From NCBI GenBank assembly GCA_905250125.1, contig CAJNOL010000326.1, positions 95,870 to 159,869 of the forward strand: a DNA stretch of 64,000 nt, given 5' to 3'. Positions 36,902-49,170 of the stretch are shown piece after piece; position 1 is the first letter of the stretch, and every line of letters starts with the position of its first letter. Made by a program: the position numbers and the translations under genes. The notes under the pieces were generated by a model. That model was not told where the DNA came from and did no database searches. It worked only from the letters and a program-made list of their open reading frames with translations. The DNA is from Rotaria sordida. Taxonomy: Eukaryota > Rotifera > Eurotatoria > Philodinida > Philodinidae.

Positions 36902-39900
36902 ATGAATAATGCAACAAATAGTCTTGCCTTATTGGCATTTATTTATCGTTTTGAAATCATAACATTACCAATATTAATTATATTCGGTAGTATATGTAAT
37001 ATTATGACATTTATTGTAATGCGTCGAAGACGTATGCGTGTATCATCAACATGTTTTTATATGGCAGCACTTGCTGTTACCGATACACTTGTTTTATGGA
37101 CAGGTTGTCTTAATCAATGGTTTTATATTATTCATGTACCAACCGTTGTTGCTAAATCAAATTTTACATGTAAATTACTTCCATTTTTATTTGTTTTTTT
37201 TGCTGATGCAAGGTAAAAATTTAAAAAAAAAATTGAATTTTAAAAATATATTTATCTTATTTTTCTATATAGTGTATGGATTATTGTGTGTATGTCATTT
37301 GAACGATATTTTGCTGTTTCACGTCCATTACGTGCTTCACAAATGTGTACTACAAAACGTGCAAAATGGGTAAAATTAATAGTTTTAATAATTATTCAAC
37401 TCTTTCGTTTTCTAACAGTATTTATCGATGACATGTTTTTGGTTTTTGAAAAGAGTTTTGTTCTCATTAGCTTTAAGATACATAGCAACAAATAATATAT
37501 ATCAAATATCATAGATTCTCAGGTTATAATTTGAAATTCTGTCTTATCGGATATCAAAATCCATATCTCAAATTTTGATACGCTTGTGATGTCATACAGT
37601 ATATTAAAAAAGAAGCCTATTGATATTTAATAGATTTGATTTAAAGTTTTTTTTGTGCATGTATTATGCATCGTTAGATTGACATTTTTTGATAAGTTTG
37701 AATTTTGAACCTTTAGATTTAACTCAAGATAAGAAACGGCTTAGTTAGTATCATTGACATTTAAAAAATTCGATTTGAATTCTTCCCGTATATATTCGAG
37801 GTTATTATATTGACATTGGTATATAAATTTTGATTTTTAAACCTTAATATTTAACAATGAGAAAGAAATAGATTAGATTAAATTTTTTTTATTTATAATA
37901 ATTTATTTTCAATGATTAAATGTATAGATATACAATAGATTGAATCAAGTATGTTTATTGAACATTATACATATAAGAATAATAGGATTTAATAACCTAT
38001 GAAATTCTTTTGTATCATTGTAAAAGGACATGAGTTCATGTTACTTAAGAAAAATGTCACATTTTTTTTCTCAATAGATTAATACTATAGAGAATATTCT
38101 ATTGATAAATGACATTCATTATCTTGAGAGATAATTTTAATATTACTCCTGTTAGTAATAAACTAATGAAAGGATAAAATTACCGTGATTTTATTACTAA
38201 CAAACAGTTAGGAAAAGCAAAAAAATTTTTAATATAATGAAAAAATAAATTAATTATTTGTCAACAGATTCGGGCTCTTTTTTTGTCTGGAGCCTAGGGA
38301 AATTTTCTAATAAATATGATAAGTATTTCAAAAATTTTATGATAATAAAAACCTTTACATTATAAAACTATTCTTCTAATAGTTCACTTATATAAAATAT
38401 TTAGGATAATGAAAAAAAAAAAGAATTATTCGCATTATAATTTTTTTTTCTATTTATAGACTTTCATCTAATGAGGAAATTCATCTACCTTGTGTTTTTC
38501 TGATTTTTTTTGTTTGATTCTAATTCATGAAATATGAGTGTTAATGAGCGCAGGATCTGCATTATACTCAAAAAAAAAATGAGATAATGATGGGATGGAG
38601 AATGGTATTGATCATCAGAGAGAAACGACAATCGTCATAATACCATCAATAATTTTGTCAGAAACAGATGTAGAATTGTTCCAACTAACGGAACAGGATA
38701 TATTGAAATAACGGCGTAAATATCATCACTCATCTACACGCTTGGCTTAGAAAAAAAATCAATATACAGAGTGGTCTATAAATAACATTACAATTTAAAA
38801 AAAGCTGAAATATCATCGATTCGGTTCGCTCGAATAGGGCTGATTATTTTCATTAATTGTAGAAGCTTATTGAAAACTAAATAGTTTAAACTTTGAATTT
38901 TTGTTCTATGTACATCAATATAGTATCATTTATAAAGTTCGTTGTGATGTCTTCTTCTTATTCTCTTAGATGACAACTGAAAATTATCTATGAAACACAT
39001 CATACTTATTTTTCTTATTTGATGATAGATAAAATTACTTTAATGAGACAAAAAAATATAACTTGATGGTATTATCGGATCCAAAATAAAAGGCAGATTA
39101 CCATTTTCCGAATGACTTTTGATAGGAACGAGATAGAGAGCTGCGGTTTTCACAATTCGAAAGAGTAGGATCTAGGCATCAATTTCATATAAAAACCAAG
39201 GGATTGGTATCAAATAAAGATACGTTTAATTAATTGAACTTTTTCCAAGCTTTGTAATTTTCATAATTTCCATCACATATTTCTTGTTCAAGAGTGGGTT
39301 TGATATCCCGGATTATGCTCTATAAAACTACGCAAAGCACAGGTCTCTATCATTTACCACTTGAACAGAACATTAATTTTACTGGAAGCAACTGCATCGA
39401 ATATTATAAATTCTCATGAGTTCTTGGAACATAGAAAATAGGTTATCGTCTATGTCGAACATTTCAGAACAATGAGTTTTATCTCAAAAACAATCTTTCT
39501 CGCTTAGTGTATGAAATGAATCTTGAAATCGAAATAAAAATCGTAACAGAGCTGAAAATTCTACAAAAAAGTAGGTTTCCTGCTGATAATGATGTTTTGA
39601 AACTGTAAATAATCAGCAGTTCTTTTTTGCGATCCTGTCTGTCCCGAAAAAGTTATGCAAACTCATTGCATATGTGCTGTACTACGTTAGTTTCGAAAAT
39701 TTTCCTATTATTTCTGATGATTCAGTGTTTATCCAGATATATAGTAGTTGCACTTTTGTATATTAGTATGCTATGTCAAGAGAGACTGATTGTGCCATAA
39801 GAATATTCTTTGCCCTTTTATGACACAATTACATTATGTTTATTGACATTTTTATTTTTTCCCTTTTTGTACTTTTTTCTTACAATATAAGGAAAACATG

Positions 39901-42900
39901 GGAATGAAAAGGAGTGCATACAGTTTTTTTGCTTTTTTTGGTTGCCTTTTTTCAAATACAGATAAAAAAGAAAGTGATGATACTGATCATGAAATGAACG
40001 ATGATACAAGCTATGAACCCGAGAATGAGACCGATAAAAAAATGGATGAAAATATTGATGATTGAATTCGTATTTGTTATTGTCCACTTACAAATGTTTT
40101 CATTAGCAGGAAACCTACTTTTTCGTAAAATTTTCAGCTCTGTTACGATTTTTATTTCGATTTCAAGACTCATTTCATACACTAAGCGAGAAACATTATT
40201 TTTGAGATAAAATTCATTGTTTTGAAATGTTCGACATAGACGATAACCTATTTTCTATGTTCCAAGAACACATAAGAACTTATAATATTCGATGCAGTTA
40301 CTTCCAGTAAAATTGATGCCCTGTTCAAGTGATAAATGATAGAGACCTGTGCTTTGCATAGTTTTATAGAACATGATCCAGGCTATCAAACCCACTCTTG
40401 AACAAGAAATATGTGAGGAAAATTATGAAAATTACAAAGCTTGGAAAAAGTTCAATTAATTAAACGTATCTTTATTTGATACCAAGTCCTTGGTTCTTAT
40501 ATGAAATTAGTGCCCAGATCCTACTCTTTCGAATTGTGAAAACCGCAGCTCTCTATCTCGTTCCTATCAAAAGTTATTCGAAAAATGGTTGCCTACCTTT
40601 TATTTTGGATCCGATAATAGTATCTGTTTACATTATCCGTATGAAACAAAAACAAACTTTAAATAAACTTTTACAGCTAATCAAAAAAAAATCAGTTCAC
40701 TCTCGAGTGAATCAAATCGACAACATTTCATTTTTCTTTTATCGCAGTGCTATTTATAATTCATCCTGTATAATCAGATTATTCGCTATTTGCTCTCATA
40801 TATTTCTTTAAGATTTACTATAAAAAGAAAAATATACTCTGTTGATTAATATTTTATTCTGCGTGACAGTCGAAGACAAACCGACCAACAAAGAATATTA
40901 TTTATATCTGTTTATACAAAATATAAAATTTCTATTAAAACATATCTCGTATATGATTTCATAGTTATAACGCATATGTAAAATCGGCTTATCCTATGTC
41001 GACATACCCATAAACAACACATACGTATAAATAATGGAATACGTTTAATATATTTTAATGAAATGAACTAATTTTTTTGCTTGATCTTTATTCCTAAATC
41101 ATTAGGTTTTTGACACATTTGAAGTCTGGTATTATCAACATCAATGAAAAGAAGTTGATCTTTTTTTGTTTTTGGGTACTTCCACCAATAGTCAACTATA
41201 AGAACACTAAAGTATTCGAAAAATTTTTGATAGAGTACACTTTATAGAGCTTTTTCCGTTGATTATTTCTATAAAAAGAAATAATTGCCGATTTTCATCA
41301 ACAAATGAAGATGCTACGGTAAAGAAAAAATAATGGAAAAAATCAAATTACTTCAGAGCTAGAGAATAGTTTGACGTTTCCTTTTATCGTATTTTGAATC
41401 CAGCACATTCATTAATTGATGAGAATTGTTTTTATAGAATCATAATTTTCAGCAATGTTACCAAATGTTTTGTTCATGAATAAAAACTTGGAATTCTCGT
41501 CTATCATTCAATCAAACTACGATGGAGATGTTCTATTCTTTTTCCAATAACTTATTTTTGAGACGCTTGCTATTAAACGTTACAAGAGGCGTGGATGTAC
41601 GCGGTACACTATTGTATGACAAATGTTGAACTTTGTAATGAGAATAATTAGATTTAATCATCGTCTGTAGACATTCGTTTTTAGTTGACAAACAAGTTTT
41701 TCTTCATATTTTGACTAACAAAGAATTCAAGGAAAATTGAATTACTATTATATTGTTTTTATTGACCATACGCTTGTTAACATCAAATCAAATGAATTTT
41801 TCTATTTTTCTTCATATGAATTTCATAAGAGTATCATTCATTTCTTACAAAAAAAAATAATCAGTTAATGAATTAATATTTCTCATAGAACTAACTCATC
41901 TTTCATATCCTTAGTTTCAGTTCAGATTTAATATGATTATAAATCATTATTGAAATGTATATAAAGATAAGACCAAATCTCAAGGACCAAATAATAGACT
42001 CCTGGAATCTTATGGTTTGGTGTTTCCTTTCCAAGGGATTTCTTCATTGTATACCAGACCTGTGAGCCTGGCCTATATGGGACATAATATTATTTTCCCT
42101 AGTATAACTCGAAACATAAGATATAGCCAAAAGTTCATAATGTTGTGATGGTATGGACGTAAATCATCTCTTCATATACAGTAACCCACACCCTTTTACT
42201 TTTTTGTTATATGGCCCGATCATATGTTGTTTTTCTATCATAATTTACATTTTCTTTTCCAATTATGTGAAATATAGAACTTAGTGGATTTTAAAAAAAC
42301 AAACATCAATTGACCTGGTTTGCCCTCCAGATCACTCCTTTACATTTAGCCCAGCCTGCAGGCTATTGAGCCAGCACTAGATTAAAAAAAAAATAGCTTG
42401 CTAACAGCTCTGTCCTATAGCACGTCTTTAATCATATCAATAAAATGAAAGCTTTTAATATTCTTTCAGAATAATTCATTGACAATATAGAATGTCTATG
42501 TCAAATGAAGCTTAATGAGGGGACGTTGTGGGTGTGATTCTTCTCTTCGTTCACACTAACATCCTCCTAATAATATTGTATATATCTGTGCATTAATCAA
42601 AATGAATTGTTCTTATTATGCTTTCTTTACAAATCTGCATAATTTAGTTTATGATTTTTGAGAATAAAAGAAAACTATTATTTCTTCTGTCGTTTGTTGT
42701 TGTTTTTTAAATTGTTTATCGAAGTGAATATTAGAATATCGTTATTTCTTGTATAATTTTCTTATATTCCACTTTAACAATAATAAAAATTCTAAAATAA
42801 TTCGTCTATATTGTCTTCGATTAAAATTCATATTATCGTTTAAATCAAATTTTAATTTAATTTAATTTAATTTTACCAAAAAAAATTTTCATTTATTTCC

Positions 42901-44006
42901 TATAGGTTCTACTCATTATGTTTATCGTATTTGCATTAATTGATGGTCATTTTTTATTAACATTAGAATTAGAAATAATCGATGGTCATTATCGTGTATG
43001 TCATCCAAAAATGTGGGCAAGACATTTTGTTGGAAAAATATTTGTTTTCATTGATGCATTAAAATATTCAGCAATACCGTTTTGTATTTTACTTATATTA
43101 AGTATACTTATAATTCAACGAGTTTTTCATGCTGAAGATATAAGTGCTCAATTACAAAATCTTCGTCCATTAAATAATTATCGACAATATTCAACAACAT
43201 CAAATCAAAGTTCTACAACACATTCATCATCATTAGTTGCTCATACAACACCAACAAATTTATTACCAAGTAATACACGTGTTGGTCGTCGTGTTACATT
43301 TATGCTTTTATCTGTTAGTATTGCATTTTGTATTTTTTCTGCACCAATGTCCCTTATGCAAATAGTACAAAGTATATCAAAACCTGGTTATCATGAAACA
43401 CCATTAGCTATTGGTAAAGCTATTGCTGAATTATGTCAATATGTTAATCATTCATGTAATTTTTTTTTATATGCATTAACGGGACGAATATTCCGTCGTG
43501 AATTTGTTCGATTATTTTTTCCAACACGTTTTGGTACTCAACGAGGTTTTGTTGGTGGTGCTGGTATAAATGGTATTGGCCTTAGTGCACGTGCTGGTAT
43601 TATTCCACATGCTGCAAATTCATCAAGTCGTCATGGTTCACTTTATTCAATTGAAAATAATCGTTATAATAGATGTTCACCAAGATCATCTCGACGTTTA
43701 ACAACATTATATCCAGTAAGATATAAAAATGAAAGAAATCAACAAACTAATTCATCAACTCCAAGACAATTACCATTTATATCATTTAATAATAGTCCTA
43801 TATTAAAAAATAGATTTCATTATTTAAATCGTGATAAATCTTCGTTACATACAATAAGAAATAATGATCATAATAATAATAATCGTTCATTAGTTAATTT
43901 TTGGCATATATGTAGTAGAAAAAACGAACTAAAAGCGACTAGAGACGGTTCAATATTATTTCTTAATGAATTAAATACAAGAAAACGTATACCATCTACA
44001 GTGTGA
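36902..44006 (+). CDS. Class A peptide-type GPCR, 502 aa, with 5.5 kb intron
   Basis: Paralogue of the minus-strand GPCR at 26209-28616. Exons: 36902-37212, 37273-37369, 42906-44006; phases close. Exon 1 holds TM1, TM2 (FYMAALAVTDTLVLWTGCLN) and the TM3 Cys. Exon 2 has SVWIIVCMSFERYFAVSRPL and ends at KRAKW. Exon 3 resumes exactly with TM4 (VLLIMFIVFALIDGHFLL), loop-2 Cys (Y-R-V-C-H-P), TM5, a Ser/Thr-rich loop 3, TM6 with F-S-A-P, and TM7 with NHSCNFFLYALTGRIFRREF. The tail is long and low complexity. Intron 1 (60 bp) sits at the same codon and phase as in the paralogue. Intron 2 (37370-42905) is absent there, and the paralogue's last intron is absent here. Open frame on both sides of the giant intron argues the gene is intact. 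Confidence 0.85.
39065..40624. repeat. Foldback element 5, about 1.56 kb, inside GPCR intron
   Basis: Arms about 39065-39601 and 40088-40624 are reverse complements with high identity over about 540 bp. The ends are GATGGTATTATCGGATCC and GGATCCGATAATAGTATC. Landmarks: GAGATAGAGAGCTGCGGTTT and its complement, GAACAAGAAATATGTG, AGCTTTGTAATTTTCATAAT. The central loop is about 485 bp. No coding frame with recognisable motif in arms or loop. Confidence 0.9.
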
Positions 44007-46512
44007 TATATTAAATGAAAAAAAAATCAACCGGTTGTTTTGTTTTTTACTATGACAAAACTTAGTTGTTTTATATTGTTTTGTTTTTCTTGAATTTATT
44101 ATAGAAAAATATTCGTTATGACACATACTTATGACAATTTATGAGACAAAAGTTATGTTGAAGATATTCTTCATATGTTTTCGTCCTCTTTCTGTTTTCT
44201 TTAAATATACATGTTGTTTAACTATAATTATCGTTTTATTACTTTCTGTCAGGTATTTCTTCCCACAGATTGTTTTCTTTCTATACGAATTTTCTTGCTT
44301 TTATGTAATAACTTAACTATGTTTCAATTGTTGTACGTTATTTCTTGGTAAATTCCAGTACATATTTGATATAAATACCTGCTGTTTTGATGTGAAGGAC
44401 GTCGATTTGAATTCCGTCAATAAACTTCTTTTACACAACAACATATGATGGATCTATTAAAATTTGACAAGAATTGTTTTTCCTCATAAAATAAAAATTC
44501 ATACAGTATTAATTTCATACAACGAATCATTTGAGAATATAAAAGAAATTTTTCAGGATTGAATTTTATAATATAAGAAATTCTAATCGATTCTCACTTA
44601 TGGAATTACTGGTGAACTTCGTCGTAGAAAATTTCTTAGAATTTTGCAATTGCCAAAAACTCCCGAATGACTTTTTGAGATATTCCTTGGGAAACAGAAA
44701 TTTCTCTATACATATTCTCAAAAAGACTTTCAACAGAATTTGTTTACTTTAAACATAGTCTAATATCCATGTCAAAAAAGAACAAGGGTGACTATTTTTT
44801 GAATAACTTTTGATAGAAAGTAGATAGAGAGATTCGATTTTCACTGTTTGAAAGAGGAGATGAAACTGCATCGAACAGTCTATATCAGATTTTTCTGAGA
44901 AGTTTTCTCAGAGTCTCTGGTCAATTTTTTCGAAAAATTCAGGTTTTTAAATAAGTTTATAAGGTGGATTCTTCGTTAAAAAACGAGAAAAAAAGTCAAT
45001 TTTTTATGGAAAATCTGCCGATAATATGAAGTAAAATATGTATGACTCTGAGAAAACTTGTTAAAAAAATCTGATATAGACGACTCGATGCGGTTTCATC
45101 TCCTCTTTTAAAAAGTGAAAACCGAACCTTTCTATCTAGTTTCTATCAAAAATTATTCAAAAAAACTACTTACCCTTCTTCTTTTTTGAAATAGGTATTA
45201 GTATACACTAATTAACATGATTAATACCCCTACATAGCACTGGATGAGGAAGTGCGTTATATTTAAGAAGAAAAAAGAAACCTCTTTCATTAACAGTTGA
45301 AAGTTCACAGCGAAATTCCTGTGAATTTCCGATTTTTGTAGCGAGCAAATGAATAAAACCAACAACTCTCAACTAAGTATCAATTGTAAAAGAAAATTTT
45401 ATTCTATTTATTTAGATGACTGTTAAGAGCGATTTCAACAGTACGTACTACTTTTAAAATATAAATTACATTTTTCTATTAACAAAAGAATAGGTCATCC
45501 TTTACATCATCGATGAGAGGTATATAAGAATAGAATAATAAATAAAATGATATACAATTGTTTATTTACGCTAGTCGTAAAATTCACATCGTGAATTTCT
45601 GTGGCACATCCTAGTAGTGAACTCCTAGAAAGTCCTTCTAAAAGCAAGTTTATTCAATGATAATGAAAATCTTTTAAGAATTACTAGACACACTACAAGT
45701 TAATTAACTCTTTACAACCGAATGTCCATTGACATGAACATTAGCAGGAAGTTCATTGGAAAAAAAAACGAACCGTATGATAATCTACAGCTAATTCTAT
45801 GTTAGTTGTGCAAAAATTTACTAAACTATCAGTGTTTTATTGTCTTGTCTTCGAAAAATATGACGTACAAAATTTGAAAATACAAAATTTCCCTTAGAAG
45901 TCTTTTCTAGTAACAAGCAAAATATATCTGTGATCTGTGTCGATGACAATGTTTACTAGTGAATCAAATACCTTGCACAAGTTTTTCAATAGCTTGGCAA
46001 ATAAAAGATGCTAAACTATTGAATAGATCCTGTAGAAACTACCGACAAGTAAAAGAAGGAATGATATATAAATCAAACAAAATATCTATCATCAATAAAA
46101 TATCTTGATTGATTATATTATTACTTAGTGGCTAAAGATGTATTTAAGAAAAATGGTGTTTGAAGTACATGTACTGTTAAAAATGTGTCTTCATATCTTC
46201 TTTTCTTTTCCAAAATTAATCAAATCAAAAAAAAAAAGATACCAATCCTATCTACTCAAAACTATCATTGGGTTATAGAGTTTAACAAATAATTATTTAC
46301 TAAATTGTTTTGTTTTTCAGATTTTTATTTCTATCGATCTATCATAATGATTTCAAATGTTTATATAAAAAATGACGTTATTTTGAAAAAATGGAGAACG
46401 TTTTTATCTTATGTCGATACTAAATGAGACATTTAACAATTAAAAAAATGTCATGAATAAGAAAACAAAAAAAACACAGCGTCTTTCAATCGTCTGAATA
46501 CAATGAAGATCT
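44007..46512. other. Intergenic between convergent GPCR and DOK-like genes
   Basis: 2.5 kb with no supportable gene; includes both 3'UTRs. A foldback element lies at 44751-45210. The stretch 44620-44700 faintly resembles dispersed repeat family A. Confidence 0.6.
44751..45210. repeat. Foldback element 6
   Basis: Arms about 44751-44916 and 45043-45210 are reverse complements. The blocks are GAATAACTTTTGATAGAAA, TTTCATCTCCTCTTT and its complement, TATATCAGATTTTT, and TTTTCTCAGAGTC. The arm also shares the motif AACTTTTGATAGAA--AGATAGAGAG with foldback 5, so the two are probably related families. Confidence 0.85.
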
Positions 46513-48249
46513 CTAGACAAGTGTCTGAAATGCTGTATACTCATTTTGAGGTATATTTATTGCTGATGATTCCATGTTATAATATGAACTTCCTGAAATT
46601 AAAAAAAAAACAATCTTTTTAATTTTACAACCGAAAAAAAAATATCAAATACTTGTTAATAAATTTCTTGGTGCGCGAAATGATTGATGGCTATATTCTT
46701 GTTGTAACGGAATATGTGGTGGAGGTACTGAACCTATGAATATATATATATAAAATAGATTCGAATTTTAATTTCTTTGTATCAAATATTTTACATCCTG
46801 TTTTTTGTGACTTATGTCTTGTTAATAAATGTTCTCGTGATTCTCGATAGCTTGTTTCTGCTGTTGTAATACCTTCGTTCCATTGTAAATAACATGAACG
46901 TGCATCAATAGATGATTCAAAACGAAAACGTATAAAACCTTGTACAGGTGCACGTGTACCTAATTCAAATTCAATATCACGATCATTTATTAAACGTATT
47001 GTACGAATTGTTGAACGTGGAAATGTATATTGTTTATCATGATGTTGTTCAAGAACTATTTTATCTGTATCAACTATTAATTCACATACACCACTTGGTA
47101 AAGATAAAATTTCTTGAGTTGCTAAATCAGTAAAATGAACACGATATCGCATTGCTAAAAAGAAAGACAATTATCAACATTTATGTATTAATTTTATAAT
47201 ACATTAAAATACGATAAGAAAAGAAAAAGATTTAATAAAATTATAAGCTTCTTATAAACTAGAAATGAAGATTATAAGAAGCATCGTTTGTGATTAGAGT
47301 CCTGCGAGACATTCGAAATTGTTTTGAAATTTTTTGGAATGGAATCAGCGAAATTCAGGACTCGAAAAACTATACTCTACACGAGTCTATTCATAACTAA
47401 CCGTGTTTTCTGACATTTGTTTAAAAAAAATTAGGGAAATTAGCTGTTGAAATTTTTTCTTTCGAAAACTAAAAATTATGTATTTTAACTATATGACTAA
47501 CTACTTTTCAAACTAAATTTTCCAATGTCATTACTAATATAAAAATGATTGTCTTTATTCTTTAATAAACATTTTTGTTCTTAGTAATAAAATCAAGGTT
47601 TTTGATATTCGTCTTTATATCAATATGTAAAATGAAATCCAAAACTATTTTGTAGAAAAAAAATAGTTGATCACGTTGGCAAATATTCTTTCCTATTTCT
47701 GTTTTTACATACCTGTAGCAGATTCATATAGCATATTTACAGTTGTATTTTCATCAGGACGATCTTTATTGATTAAATCCCATGAAGAATTATATACTCC
47801 ATCAAGAAGAGTTTTCCATTGATTATATTCATATATATTATCAAAACCAAATCGATGTCTTTTTCCATTAATTTTAAGTATAATGATATTTTTTGGTTCA
47901 TTTTTATTTATATCTCCATGTATAGAAGTTACTGAACGAAGTTTTCTAAGGTCAATAATTTTACCATTCGGTTCATGAATATTATATTTTGAATGTAATT
48001 CGAGTTGATTTTGTTGAATACCATTAACATCAATAAACGAACAGAATATACAATCATACTCAGTCCATTTATCCTTGAATTTTTATGATCAAAAGTAAAA
48101 AGAGCAACAAAAAAGAAAGGTTAAGAAAAATCAAAATTTGTCTTATCTACCCAATTAAATATACCGTATTTGGAATATTTTAATTGACAACGTTGTCGTA
48201 TATTACGATTAGTAGATATCATACGAGTTGCAGAAGTAACGTTACTCAT
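46513..48249 (-). CDS. DOK-like adaptor (PH + IRS-type PTB), 326 aa
   Basis: Cytoplasmic docking adaptor downstream of receptor tyrosine kinases. Five exons from 48249 down: 48151-48249, 47713-48073, 46795-47154, 46653-46733, 46513-46592; phases close. Residues about 15-135 read as a PH domain, beginning RQRCQLKYSKYGIFNW and ending with a tryptophan helix (NIYEYNQWKTLLDGVYN). Residues about 155-250 read as an IRS-type PTB domain (MRYRVHFTD; FPRSTIRTIRLINDRDIEF; F-E-L-G-T-R; GFIRFRFES). The tail has Tyr sites (Q-E-Y-S, S-Y-Y-N-M-E, N-E-Y-T), as expected of a docking protein. Length is right for the short DOK4/5/6 group. An upstream in-frame ATG at 48342 would add a hydrophobic leader that does not suit the family, so I chose 48249. 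Intron 2 is 558 bp. Could instead be another PH-PTB adaptor such as an IRS or FRS relative. Confidence 0.7.
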
Positions 48250-49170
48250 ATTAGATGATATAAAGTATAAAGAATAAAGAATAAAAAACAAACTCACAAG
48301 GTATACTATAAAAGAAAGAGAAAAAAGTCTGTATAAAAGCAAACGAAAGATAAATATTATGACGTATTATGCCTTATATTCAGACAATTTTCTCCTTCTT
48401 TTATTCTTCCGCATACAAGCAAAAGTAAATTGTTAGAATAAATATTAAAAAAATAAATAAGATTAATTTCATTTTAAAATAAAAAATTTTAAATTTATAT
48501 ATTTTATTGATATAAATTTGATTATTATATATGCATTATCGAATTCTTTCAATTTTATATATTACATATTCTCATTTTCTTTGATCTCAAAATAATACGC
48601 ACACCTACTTGAAATAGCTGATATAACCTCTTTTCATTCTATTTTAATTCAAGCAAATAAATGTGTTCAATATTATATACAGATGAATAAATCGATAAGT
48701 GAGTGTTGACACACACACACTATCGTTAGGAATCGAAGAAAAGAACCTTGAAAAAACAAAGAAAAAAAGAATAATAATATAATTATAATTATATACACAA
48801 GAACTTTTCATAAAAGAATACAAAAATAGTTAATTATTCGAATTCTAATTATTAATCTTGCGCGTTTTTTTTTCTTGTATATCTATATTCATTAAAATAT
48901 ATCTGTATATATATATATCTACAAGAAATATTTGTATTACTTTTTTCATTCATCTTCTCATCATTTTCATATATAATCTCATTGTATTTATGTATCGTTT
49001 TAAAATAAATCTCAATTCGATATATACTGTCTGAAACAAAAAAAAACACAAATCATTTAATTGAATATGATTTTATTTCAATTATTAATGAATAAAGATT
49101 ATTTAATAAATAAAAATAAACTTCGAATAAAATTTTCATTATTCAATGAAATATTAAAATTAAAATTTTA
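48250..49170. other. Divergent intergenic region
   Basis: 921 bp between the starts of the DOK-like gene (-) and a membrane protein gene (+). AT-rich with a short CA tract near 48710 and TA tracts near 48910. No gene seen. Confidence 0.55.

Noticed and set aside
37286..37495. Reading the plus-strand GPCR as a truncated pseudogene ending after TM3
   Set aside because: The missing TM4-TM7 are found intact at 42906 with exact phase and GT-AG ends.
41990..42400. Mixed-composition stretch in the GPCR intron as an extra exon
   Set aside because: No open frame joins exons 2 and 3 through it, and the direct junction already restores TM4.
44620..44700. Third copy of dispersed repeat A
   Set aside because: Only a short block around GAATTTTGCA-TTGCCAAA is similar; too weak to call.
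48250..48342. Upstream in-frame ATG giving the DOK-like protein a hydrophobic leader
   Set aside because: PH-PTB adaptors are cytoplasmic; the downstream ATG at 48249 fits the family.
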